Assembly (NCBI GenBank): GCA_958370785.1
Contig: CATXKN010000011.1
Location: 1-43,800 of the forward strand
From: an uncultured Collinsella sp.
GTDB lineage: Bacteria; Actinomycetota; Coriobacteriia; Coriobacteriales; Coriobacteriaceae
DNA: 43,800 nt
Direction of reading: 5' to 3'
Within the stretch, counting starts at the first letter, position 1, and the number at the start of each line of letters is the position of its first letter. A model generated the notes under the pieces. The model was not told the DNA's origin and made no database searches. It saw nothing but the letters and a program-made list of their open reading frames with translations. Positions 7,838 through 15,970 of the stretch are shown here, piece by piece. The position numbers were made by a program, and so were the translations under genes.

Positions 7838-10717
7838 ATGTCTGATTCTTCTATCGTTATTCGCGGCGCGCGCGAGCATAACCTGCGCGATATCGATGTT
7901 TCCATTCCGCGTGACCAGCTCGTGGTCATAACCGGTCTTTCCGGATCGGGCAAGAGCTCACTGGCGTTCGATACCATCTATGCCGAGGGCCAGCGCCGTT
8001 ACGTCGAGAGCCTTTCGAGCTATGCGCGTCAGTTTTTGGGGCAGATGGACAAGCCCGATCTGGACTCGATTGACGGCCTGTCGCCGGCTGTTTCGATCGA
8101 TCAGAAGACGACGTCCAAAAACCCACGCTCGACGGTGGGCACCGTAACCGAGATTTACGACTATCTGCGTCTGCTGTTTGCTCGCGTGGGAACGCCGCAC
8201 TGTCCTGAGTGCGGTCGTGTCATTGAGCGTCAGACGACCGATCAGGTCGCCGATAAGGTGCTGGCGGCGGGGGAGGGCCGTCGCGCGTTTGTGTTGGCGC
8301 CGGTGGTTCGTGGACGCAAGGGCGAATATGCCAAGCTGTTTGAGGACCTGCGTGCGGAGGGCTTTAGCCGTGTGCGCGTCGACGGCGAGGTGCGCTCGCT
8401 TGACGACCCTATCGACCTGGACAAGAAGTTCAAACACGACATTGAGGTCGTGGTCGACCGTATCGTGATTCGAGAGAACTCCCTGGGTCGCATTGCCGAG
8501 TCCGTCGAGCAGGCGACGGCACTGGCGCACGGTAACGTGAACGTGTACATGCTGCCCGACCGCGACGCTCCCGAGGGAACCGAGGGCGAGCTGCTGGAGT
8601 ATTCGCTGGCACTGGCTTGCCCGGAGCACGGGCATTCCATCGACGACCTGCAGCCGCGCGATTTCTCGTTCAACGCGCCCTATGGTGCATGTCCCGAGTG
8701 CGATGGCCTGGGCTTTAAAAAGACAGTCGATGCCGAGGCGCTGATTGAAGACCCCTCAAAGTCGATTGCCGACGGAGTCTTTGGCAGCCTGTTCGGCAAT
8801 TCCAACTATTATCCGCAGATCTTTGCCGCGGTCTGCAAACACTTTAAGGTGAGTGCCGATACGCCATGGAAGGACCTGCCTCCGCGGGTGCGTCGTGCGT
8901 TTTTGGATGGCATGGGCGACACGAAGATTTCGGTCGACTATCAAAAGCTCGATGGGCGTCGCAGCCAGTGGGACACTAAGTTCTCGGGTGTGCGCAACAT
9001 CCTGTACGAGCGCTACAACGAGACGACGAACGAGAACACCAGGGCTCGCTTGGAGAAATACATTCGCGAAGAGCCATGCTCGAGCTGTCACGGTGCTCGC
9101 CTGCGTCCCGAGATGCTTGCCGTCACCGTGGGCGGCAAGTCCATTTACGATGTCTGTTGCCTGTCGTGTCGCGAGTCGCTCGAGTTTTTTGAGGGCCTGG
9201 AGCTTACCGAGCGTCAGCAGTTTATCGGCGGGCGCATCGTCAAGGAAATCCTGGAGCGCCTGCGTTTTCTAGTCGATGTCGGACTCGACTATCTGACGCT
9301 CGATCGCGCCTCGGCGACGCTTTCCGGTGGTGAGGCCCAGCGCATTCGCCTCGCAACGCAGATCGGCGCCGGCCTCATGGGTGTTCTGTACATTCTGGAC
9401 GAGCCGTCGATCGGCCTTCACCAACGCGATAACGAGCGCCTGATCAAGACGCTCGAGCGTTTGCGCGATATCGGTAATACCGTTATCGTCGTCGAGCACG
9501 ACGAAGATACGATTCGCGCTGCCGACTACGTGATCGATATGGGTCCCGGCGCGGGCGTTAACGGCGGACACGTGGTCGCCGCGGGAACGCCTGCCGATAT
9601 CATGGCGTGCCCCGATTCCATGACGGGTGCTTATTTGACCGGCAAGCGGATGATCCGCGTGCCCGATGAGCGCCGCAAGCCCGGCCGCGGCTGTCTTAAG
9701 ATCACGGGTGCCCGCGCTAACAACCTCAAAAACGTTACCGCCAAGATTGAGTTCGGTACGCTCACAGTCGTTACCGGTGTTTCGGGATCGGGCAAGAGCT
9801 CCCTGGTCACCGATACGATTGCGCCCGCGCTTACGAATGCCATCCATCGTTCGACGCGTCCCGTGGGGCCGTACAAGAAGATTGAGGGTATCGAGTGCAT
9901 CGATAAGGTAATCGATATCGACCAGTCACCGATCGGTCGCACGCCGCGCTCGAACCCTGCGACCTATATTGGCCTGTGGGATGATCTGCGTGCGCTATTT
10001 GCAAGCACGCCTGAGTCGAAGGCGCGCGGCTACTCGCCGGGACGTTTCTCCTTTAACGTAAGCGGCGGTCGCTGCGAGGCGTGCAAGGGCGATGGCCAGA
10101 TCAAGATCGAGATGCACTTCCTTCCCGATATCTATGTCCCCTGTGAGGTATGTGGCGGCAAGCGTTATAACCGCGAGACACTCGAGGTTACCTACCGCGG
10201 CAAGACGATCTCGGACGTGCTCGACATGAGTGTCACCGAAGCACTGGCTTTCTTTGGGAATATCCCGCAGATTAAGCGCAAACTGCAGACCCTATATGAC
10301 GTGGGTCTGGGCTACGTGAGCTTGGGCCAGCCCGCTACGACGCTTTCGGGCGGCGAGGCGCAGCGCGTGAAGCTCGCCAAGGAGCTTCATCGTCGTCAGA
10401 CAGGTAAGACGTTCTACATTTTGGACGAGCCTACAACCGGCCTTCATTTTGAGGATGTTCGCCAGCTGCTCGACGTTTTGCAGCGCCTGGTCGATGCGGG
10501 CAACACGGTTCTGGTGATCGAGCACAACCTTGATGTCATCAAGGTTGCCGACCGCCTGATCGATATGGGCCCCGAAGGCGGCAATGGCGGCGGAACCGTC
10601 GTGGTCTCAGGCACGCCGGAGCAAGTCGCGGCATGTTCGCAGAGCTACACGGGCAAGTTCTTGGCGCCGCTGCTCAAGCGTGACCGTGAGCGTCAGGCGC
10701 AGCTCGACGCACAGTAA
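7838..10717 (+). CDS. uvrA: Excinuclease ABC subunit A
   Basis: Damage-sensing ATPase of nucleotide excision repair that loads UvrB. The 959-residue product matches the family length of about 950. It has two ABC modules: Walker A GLSGSGKSS at residues 33-41 and a second GVSGSGKSS near 646, each paired with LSGGEAQR signatures and DEP[ST][IT]GLH Walker B boxes. Zinc-binding Cys pairs are visible (CPECGRV in the first insertion, CPECDGLGF, and the C-terminal zinc finger CEACKGDG ... CEVCGGKRY). AGGAGGCAAGGAG precedes the ATG. It is transcribed divergently from the mrp operon across about 260 bp that contains a LexA-like box. A strong hairpin follows the gene, so it may be monocistronic. Confidence 0.98.
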   Translation: MSDSSIVIRGAREHNLRDIDVSIPRDQLVVITGLSGSGKSSLAFDTIYAEGQRRYVESLSSYARQFLGQMDKPDLDSIDGLSPAVSIDQKTTSKNPRSTVGTVTEIYDYLRLLFARVGTPHCPECGRVIERQTTDQVADKVLAAGEGRRAFVLAPVVRGRKGEYAKLFEDLRAEGFSRVRVDGEVRSLDDPIDLDKKFKHDIEVVVDRIVIRENSLGRIAESVEQATALAHGNVNVYMLPDRDAPEGTEGELLEYSLALACPEHGHSIDDLQPRDFSFNAPYGACPECDGLGFKKTVDAEALIEDPSKSIADGVFGSLFGNSNYYPQIFAAVCKHFKVSADTPWKDLPPRVRRAFLDGMGDTKISVDYQKLDGRRSQWDTKFSGVRNILYERYNETTNENTRARLEKYIREEPCSSCHGARLRPEMLAVTVGGKSIYDVCCLSCRESLEFFEGLELTERQQFIGGRIVKEILERLRFLVDVGLDYLTLDRASATLSGGEAQRIRLATQIGAGLMGVLYILDEPSIGLHQRDNERLIKTLERLRDIGNTVIVVEHDEDTIRAADYVIDMGPGAGVNGGHVVAAGTPADIMACPDSMTGAYLTGKRMIRVPDERRKPGRGCLKITGARANNLKNVTAKIEFGTLTVVTGVSGSGKSSLVTDTIAPALTNAIHRSTRPVGPYKKIEGIECIDKVIDIDQSPIGRTPRSNPATYIGLWDDLRALFASTPESKARGYSPGRFSFNVSGGRCEACKGDGQIKIEMHFLPDIYVPCEVCGGKRYNRETLEVTYRGKTISDVLDMSVTEALAFFGNIPQIKRKLQTLYDVGLGYVSLGQPATTLSGGEAQRVKLAKELHRRQTGKTFYILDEPTTGLHFEDVRQLLDVLQRLVDAGNTVLVIEHNLDVIKVADRLIDMGPEGGNGGGTVVVSGTPEQVAACSQSYTGKFLAPLLKRDRERQAQLDAQ

Positions 10718-10734
10718 AGAGACGTTGTAGTACC

Positions 10735-10771
10735 GAAGCGCCACCGATTCCTTCTGATTCGGTGGCGCTTC
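10735..10771 (+). terminator. Strong hairpin after uvrA
   Basis: A perfect 13-bp inverted repeat (10735-10747 with 10759-10771) with an 11-nt loop, 18 bases after the uvrA stop. No long T-tract follows, so termination may be partial. The stem could also stabilise the uvrA mRNA end. Confidence 0.7.
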
Positions 10772-10850
10772 TGTGTGTCGAGATGGCATATGCGGCGGAA
10801 TTGGCCCTATACTTAATCCTTGCGTCGCTCTGCGAGGGAAAGGATGTGCC

Positions 10851-11351
10851 ATGGCAAAGGCTGTTAAGACGCCAAAAACCAATGCGATGCGCGAGCTGGA
10901 AAGCGCCGGCATCTCCTATGTTCTCCATACGTACGAAGACGATGGCGATGAATCGTCAGGTCTGGGCGTCGCGATTTCCGAGCAGCTTGGCGAGGAGCCC
11001 GGTCAGGGATTTAAGACCCTGGTCTGCACGACGCCGTCCAACGACCATGTCGTGTGCTGCATTCCCGTTGCCGACGAGCTCGACCTCAAGGCCGCCGCGC
11101 GCGCCGCAGGCGAAAAGTCGCTGACCATGATGCATGTCAAAGATTTGCTTGCCGCGACGGGGTATGTCCGCGGCGGTTGCAGCCCGGTCGGTATGAAAAA
11201 ACGCTTCCGGACGCTGATCGATGAGACATGCGTCCTTTGGGATACCATTTTTATCTCGGGTGGCAAGCGCGGCTATCAGCTTGAGCTTGCTCCCGACGAC
11301 TTAGTTGCATTTTGCGGGGCGACGGTTGCCCCGATCACGAGAGAGGACTGA
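10851..11351 (+). CDS. ybaK: Cys-tRNA(Pro)/Cys-tRNA(Cys) deacylase, YbaK/EbsC family
   Basis: A trans-editing enzyme that hydrolyses Cys mischarged on tRNA(Pro). The 166-residue product has the usual YbaK length and order: an N-terminal strand-helix unit (NAMRELESAGISYVLHTYED), the conserved lysine in FKTLV, a CCIPVADELD strand, and the diagnostic GYVRGGCSPVGMKKR loop lining the active site. The chosen ATG at 10851 follows GAGGGAAAGGA. The frame is open back to 10773, but those residues do not fit the family and overlap the uvrA terminator region. A TATACT at 10808-10813 may be its -10 box. It ends three bases before murJ, so these genes are probably co-transcribed. Confidence 0.92.
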   Translation: MAKAVKTPKTNAMRELESAGISYVLHTYEDDGDESSGLGVAISEQLGEEPGQGFKTLVCTTPSNDHVVCCIPVADELDLKAAARAAGEKSLTMMHVKDLLAATGYVRGGCSPVGMKKRFRTLIDETCVLWDTIFISGGKRGYQLELAPDDLVAFCGATVAPITRED

Positions 11352-11354
11352 GCG

Positions 11355-13658
11355 ATGCCGCAGGAAGAATCAAAGCGCGGAGCTCACTTTGCAAAAGGGT
11401 CGGCTCCTCAGGCGCCCGCGCCCGAGGCTGCTTCGTTCGATAACGAGATTCGAAACGCCTGGTCCGCTGCCGCTGACCCGGGCGAGACGGCCGTGTACTT
11501 GCGTGCCGCCGGTGCCGGCACGGCGCTTCCCCGTACGGTTCTTTCTTCGGCTCGTCCCGATGAGACGGCTGTCTTTTTGGCCGCCGCTCAATCGAGCGCC
11601 AACGTGACGCCGGTCGCCTCCGAGGCTCCTCGTGTGCCGCGTCCCGATGAGACGGCGGTGTTTTTGATGGCAGCCCAGGGAAAGAGCACGCCGCAGAGCG
11701 CTCCTGTCGCTCGTTCCGCCAAGCCCGCGGTTCATGATGATGACGAGCCGCTTCTTTCGGATGACGAATGGTCGCCGCTTGGTTCGACCGATCCCGTCGA
11801 GGGCGTGGCCATCGACGGTGATGACGACTGGGACCCTCTGTCGTTTTCTGCCCGAACCGTCGCCGCCAAAGAAGTTGACACGGTGTTTGGCGACCATGCC
11901 ATATTCGATGATGATGCCGTATCCGGTAACAACATGCCGAACAGCGATGGCGCTGCACCTGCTGATGACGCCGTTTTGGTTGACGATCCCTTTGCGATGA
12001 CCGGCTCCTTTGCCGTCGTGGACGATTTGCCGCCACAAGATGAGGTTCATGAGGACTCTCAGGACGACGTAGACGATATGGGTTCTTCGGACTACTCCAC
12101 GGTTGGTCGTTCTGCTGGCCTCATGACCGTGCTGACCATCGTGTCGCGTGTCACCGGGTTTATCCGCACGTGGGCCATGGCGGCCGCCATCGGCATGTCA
12201 CTGCTCTCGTCCTCCTATCAGGTTGCCAACAACCTGCCCAACATGCTCTACGAGCTCGTGATGGGCGGCATGCTCGTTACGGCGTTTTTGCCGGTGTATA
12301 TGGGCGTGAGGCGCGAGCAGGGCCGCGAGGCATCGAACGAGTATGTCGGCAACCTGCTCGGTATTCTGCTTCTGGTGCTAGGCGGCATCTCGCTGCTGGG
12401 CACCGTGTTTGCTCCCGGCTTTATTTGGACGCAGTCGTTCCTTTCGGGCAATGGCGACAGCATGGATACCGCTGCGTTCATGTTCCGCTTCTTTGCTATC
12501 CAAATTCTGTTTTATGGCTTGGGCTCGGTGTTCTCGGGTGTTCTCAACGCACACCGCGACTACTTCTGGTCGACGTTTGCCCCGGTTCTCAACAATGTCA
12601 TCGTCATCGCCAGCTTTATGGGCTTTGCTCCCGTGTCTGCACAATTTGGCGAGCGGGTCGGCATTATCTTGATCGCAGCTGGTACGACCCTCGGCGTCTT
12701 TGTCCAGATGGCCTGTCAGATTCCCGCGCTCGGCAAGCATGGCGTGCATCCTCATATCCATATCGACTTTAAGGACCCCGCGCTGCGACAGACGATTGCG
12801 CTTGGTATCCCGACGCTGCTCGCCACGGTGTGCATGTTTGTCTCGACTTCCATTACCAATGCCGCCGCGCTGGTGGTGCAGCCCGAGACCGGCCCTTCCG
12901 TCATCGCATATGCGCGCCTGTGGTACACGCTGCCCTATGCGCTGATCGCTGCCTCGCTTTCGACGGCACTCTATACGGAACTCTCTCACGATGCACAGGA
13001 GAAGGATTACGACAGCGTCCGCACGGGCATTTCGCGCGGTGTCGCCCAGATGCTCTTCTTCCTGATTCCGTTTGCGATGTACCTGATCGTCTTCGCCCGT
13101 CCACTCAACATGATCTACTGCGCCGGCAAGTTCGATGAATCCGGCGTGGCGCTGGTGTCGGAGTTCCTTATCTATCTGGCACTTTCCCTGCCGCTCTACG
13201 GCGTGGTCGTGCTGATGCAGAAGAGCTTCTCGGCCCTGCTCGATATGAAACCTTATAGCCGCTATTGCTTGTACTCCGCTATCGGTCAGGCCGGTTCGGT
13301 GCTGCTGTTTGGCGTGGTGCTGGGCTACGGTATGCCGGCAATTGCGCTTTCGTACGTCGTTGACTACGTGGTCTTGGTCGGATGCTCACTGTGGTGGCTG
13401 CGCCGTCGTCTGCATGGCCTTCAGGTCAAGTCTATCCTACATGGCGGTTTCTTCGGCCTGTTGTTCGGTGGCTTGGGCGCTGCCGCGGGCGTCGGCGTCA
13501 TGTGGGCACTTGAGCACTTTGTCGGAATGCTTGGCAGCTCGATCCTTATTACCCTGGGCTACGTTTGTGTTGCAGGCGTCGTCTCGCTCGCCGTGACTTT
13601 TGGCCTTGCCTTCGTCTTTAAGATGCCCGAGGTCTCGGCGCTGCTTCGTCGCAAGTAG
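11355..13658 (+). CDS. murJ: MurJ/MviN lipid II flippase with long N-terminal cytoplasmic tail
   Basis: Flips lipid II, the peptidoglycan precursor, across the membrane. The C-terminal 515 or so residues form the polytopic MVF/MATE-like domain, starting at SAGLMTVLTIVSRVTGFIRT (about residue 253) with the conserved NNLPNMLYELVMGG segment, and ending FKMPEVSALLRRK. Ahead of it lies a soluble tail of about 250 residues, poor in conserved structure, rich in Asp, Ala and Pro. It holds three repeats, PGETAVYL (42-49), RPDETAVFL (67-75) and RPDETAVFL (96-104), and two DD[ED]W[SD]PL units (about 136-142 and 156-162). Such tails suggest regulation by Ser/Thr phosphorylation and FHA binding, as known for mycobacterial MviN, but this is inference. 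GAGAGGA precedes the ATG, three bases after ybaK. uvrC starts directly after its stop. Confidence 0.93.
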   Translation: MPQEESKRGAHFAKGSAPQAPAPEAASFDNEIRNAWSAAADPGETAVYLRAAGAGTALPRTVLSSARPDETAVFLAAAQSSANVTPVASEAPRVPRPDETAVFLMAAQGKSTPQSAPVARSAKPAVHDDDEPLLSDDEWSPLGSTDPVEGVAIDGDDDWDPLSFSARTVAAKEVDTVFGDHAIFDDDAVSGNNMPNSDGAAPADDAVLVDDPFAMTGSFAVVDDLPPQDEVHEDSQDDVDDMGSSDYSTVGRSAGLMTVLTIVSRVTGFIRTWAMAAAIGMSLLSSSYQVANNLPNMLYELVMGGMLVTAFLPVYMGVRREQGREASNEYVGNLLGILLLVLGGISLLGTVFAPGFIWTQSFLSGNGDSMDTAAFMFRFFAIQILFYGLGSVFSGVLNAHRDYFWSTFAPVLNNVIVIASFMGFAPVSAQFGERVGIILIAAGTTLGVFVQMACQIPALGKHGVHPHIHIDFKDPALRQTIALGIPTLLATVCMFVSTSITNAAALVVQPETGPSVIAYARLWYTLPYALIAASLSTALYTELSHDAQEKDYDSVRTGISRGVAQMLFFLIPFAMYLIVFARPLNMIYCAGKFDESGVALVSEFLIYLALSLPLYGVVVLMQKSFSALLDMKPYSRYCLYSAIGQAGSVLLFGVVLGYGMPAIALSYVVDYVVLVGCSLWWLRRRLHGLQVKSILHGGFFGLLFGGLGAAAGVGVMWALEHFVGMLGSSILITLGYVCVAGVVSLAVTFGLAFVFKMPEVSALLRRK

Positions 13659-15605
13659 GTGCGTGTGGCAGGTCACGACAACATTCCAACACTTGCCGAA
13701 CAGGTTTCGCGCGTTCCCACGCAACCCGGCTGCTACCTTTGGAAAGATGCCAAGGGCGATGTCATCTATGTGGGCAAGGCAAAAAACTTGCGTGCTCGTA
13801 TGCGTCAATACGTGACGCTGCAGGACGAGCGTCAAAAGATTCCGCTCATGATGCAGCTGGTGGCGAGCTTCGACTATATCGTGGTGGAGACCGAGCACGA
13901 GGCATTGGTGCTCGAGCGCAATCTGATTGGCCAGTACCATCCGTACTTTAACGTCGATCTCAAAGACGATAAAAGCTATCCCTTTATCGCCATTACCAAG
14001 AGCGACTTGTTTCCGGCTATTAAATACACGCGAGAGCGTCATAAACCGGGAACGCGCTATTTTGGCCCCTATACCGATAGCCGTGCGGCGCGTGAGACCA
14101 TCGATACGCTACGCAAGGTTATTCCTATTTGCTCGGCATCCTGTGCGGAATGGCGCCGCTGCCGCCGCATCGTCGAATCTCATAAGGGCGAAGAAGACAT
14201 CGTCAATATGATTTGCGCGCAAAACGGGCGTCCCTGCTTTGACTACCATGTCGGGCGCGGGCCGGGCGCATGCGTCGGTGCGATTTCCCCTGCCGACTAT
14301 GCCAAGAACGTCAAGCGTGTCGAACGTTTCTTGTCGGGCCATCGCAAGGATGTCGTCGACGAGCTTACGTCCGAGATGACAGAGGCAGCCGAGACGCTCG
14401 ATTTTGAGCGTGCGGCTCGCGTCAAGCGTCGCCTGGAAGTCATTAGGGGCCTGGACGATCGCCAACAGGTCGTTTTTCCGTCAAGCGTCGATATCGACGT
14501 CATCGGCTTCTATCGAGAAGAGACTATCTCTGCCGCCTGTGTCTTTGTCGTTCGCGAGGGCCGAACGGTTCGAACTTGCGAGTTCATCCTCGATAAAGGC
14601 CTGGATGTCGACGAGGAAGAGCTTCAATCGGGCTTCCTTAAGCGCTATTACGACGAGACGGCTGATATTCCAGCTGAGATCAATCTCTCTGTCGAGCTTG
14701 AGGATGCCGAAGCGTTGGGGGAGTGGCTTGCGGGCAAGCGCGAACGCTCTTGCCATCTCCATAGGCCGCAGCGCGGCGAAAAGCACCGCCTGCTCGATAT
14801 GGCTTCCAAAAACGCCCGCCATGCCCTCATGCGCTACATGATGCGCACGGGGTATGCTGACGATCGCACCAATCAGGCGCTCCTGGAGCTCGAAAGCGCG
14901 CTGGCGCTGCCTGCGCCGCCGTTGCGCATCGAGTGCTTCGATATCTCGACGTTGCACGGCACCTTTACCGTCGCTTCGATGGTGGTATTTACCAACGGCC
15001 GTGCCGACAAGGGCCAGTATCGTCGCTTTAAAATTCAGGCCGAATTGGACGAGGCGAACGACTTCGTATCGATGTCCGAGGTCCTGGGGCGTCGCTATGC
15101 TCCCGAGCGCATGGCGGACGAGCGCTTTGGCTCGCGCCCCGATTTGCTCGTAGTCGATGGCGGCAAGCCGCAATTGACCGCTGCAATTAAGCAACTCGAG
15201 GCACTCGGCCTCGATATACCAGTTTGTGGCTTGGCAAAGGCCGATGAGGAGGTTTTCGTGCCGTGGGACGAGACTCCCGTCGTGCTGCCGACCGGCTCCG
15301 CTTCGCTTTATCTGATCAAGCAGGTTCGCGATGAATCCCACCGATTTGCGATTACGTTCCACCGCGAGTTGCGCGATAAGGCTATGACGGTTTCGGTGCT
15401 TGACGACGTTCCGGGTGTGGGACCCACCAGAAAGCGTGCCATTATGCGCCATTTTGGTTCGATGAAGCGTTTGCGCGCGGCAAGCGAGCAGGAGATTGCA
15501 GAAGTTCGAGGCGTTCCGGCCGATGTCGCCAAAGCGGTCCACGAGGCACTTGTTGCATGGAATGCCGAACGCGCCCAGGCATCGGCCAACCGATCCGAAA
15601 ACTAA
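13659..15605 (+). CDS. uvrC: Excinuclease ABC subunit C
   Basis: Dual-incision nuclease of nucleotide excision repair. The 648-residue product shows the N-terminal GIY-YIG domain (QPGCYLWKDAKGDVIYVGKA, residues about 22-41), a central UVR motif (about 228-262) for UvrB binding, the RNase H-like C-terminal nuclease core (IECFDIS, LLVVDGGKPQL), and a terminal helix-hairpin-helix pair (LDDVPGVGPTRKRAIMRHFG; VRGVPADVAKAV). Translation must start at a GTG: 13659 abuts the murJ TAG, and the GTG at 13665 is an alternative two codons on. No separate ribosome site is obvious, so translation is probably coupled to murJ. Confidence 0.96.
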   Translation: MRVAGHDNIPTLAEQVSRVPTQPGCYLWKDAKGDVIYVGKAKNLRARMRQYVTLQDERQKIPLMMQLVASFDYIVVETEHEALVLERNLIGQYHPYFNVDLKDDKSYPFIAITKSDLFPAIKYTRERHKPGTRYFGPYTDSRAARETIDTLRKVIPICSASCAEWRRCRRIVESHKGEEDIVNMICAQNGRPCFDYHVGRGPGACVGAISPADYAKNVKRVERFLSGHRKDVVDELTSEMTEAAETLDFERAARVKRRLEVIRGLDDRQQVVFPSSVDIDVIGFYREETISAACVFVVREGRTVRTCEFILDKGLDVDEEELQSGFLKRYYDETADIPAEINLSVELEDAEALGEWLAGKRERSCHLHRPQRGEKHRLLDMASKNARHALMRYMMRTGYADDRTNQALLELESALALPAPPLRIECFDISTLHGTFTVASMVVFTNGRADKGQYRRFKIQAELDEANDFVSMSEVLGRRYAPERMADERFGSRPDLLVVDGGKPQLTAAIKQLEALGLDIPVCGLAKADEEVFVPWDETPVVLPTGSASLYLIKQVRDESHRFAITFHRELRDKAMTVSVLDDVPGVGPTRKRAIMRHFGSMKRLRAASEQEIAEVRGVPADVAKAVHEALVAWNAERAQASANRSEN

Positions 15606-15970
15606 ACGCGCTTCTAAACAACTGATATACATGATTGGTCATTTTTCAATCATTTGTTTCGCGGTGATTACCTGCCGATTTCGGGTTTTATTAACGCTAA
15701 AACGTTTGACTAGCCATGGTGAACAACACTGCTATCCTGCGGGTTGACGAAGACTGATATCTCACCTCGTCGATACATACTGTCTGTCGAATCATTTGTC
15801 AATGAATTCGGTGAACGGTAGTAAATACCGTTCAAGCGTATGTATGTATCGGTCGCCGAGCGCGGCACCTCAGTTGGGTTCGTCGGTAGGTAAGGTATAT
15901 ATCGTCCGCAAGTTGCGCGGGGGCAAGTCTAGGTGCTCCCGGGTAAGATTCTCTATTGATAGGAGAAGAC
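15606..15970 (+). promoter_or_regulatory. Regulatory region upstream of the sialic-acid cluster
   Basis: 365 bp without a gene, more AT-rich than the flanks. It contains TAAAACGTTTGA (15698-15709) overlapping TTGACT (15706-15711), a bulged hairpin near 15790-15810, a perfect inverted repeat at 15813-15833, and a promoter-like pair TTGGGT (15874-15879) and TATATA (15896-15901) with a 16-bp spacer about 70 bp before the first nan gene. No uvrC terminator with a T-tract was recognised. The layout suggests an inducible promoter with one or two operators, but the regulator is not encoded in the window. Confidence 0.55.
15813..15833. promoter_or_regulatory. Perfect inverted repeat, candidate operator
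   Basis: GAACGGTA-N5-TACCGTTC, an exact 8-bp dyad with a 5-bp spacer, placed 40 bp upstream of the candidate -35 box of the nan transporter operon. This is the size and symmetry expected for a dimeric repressor or activator. No matching copy was noticed elsewhere in the window. Confidence 0.5.

Noticed and set aside
15956..15970. TTG at 15956 as start of the nan binding protein
   Set aside because: It overlaps the AGGAG ribosome site that serves the ATG at 15971, and the added residues do not belong to the signal sequence.
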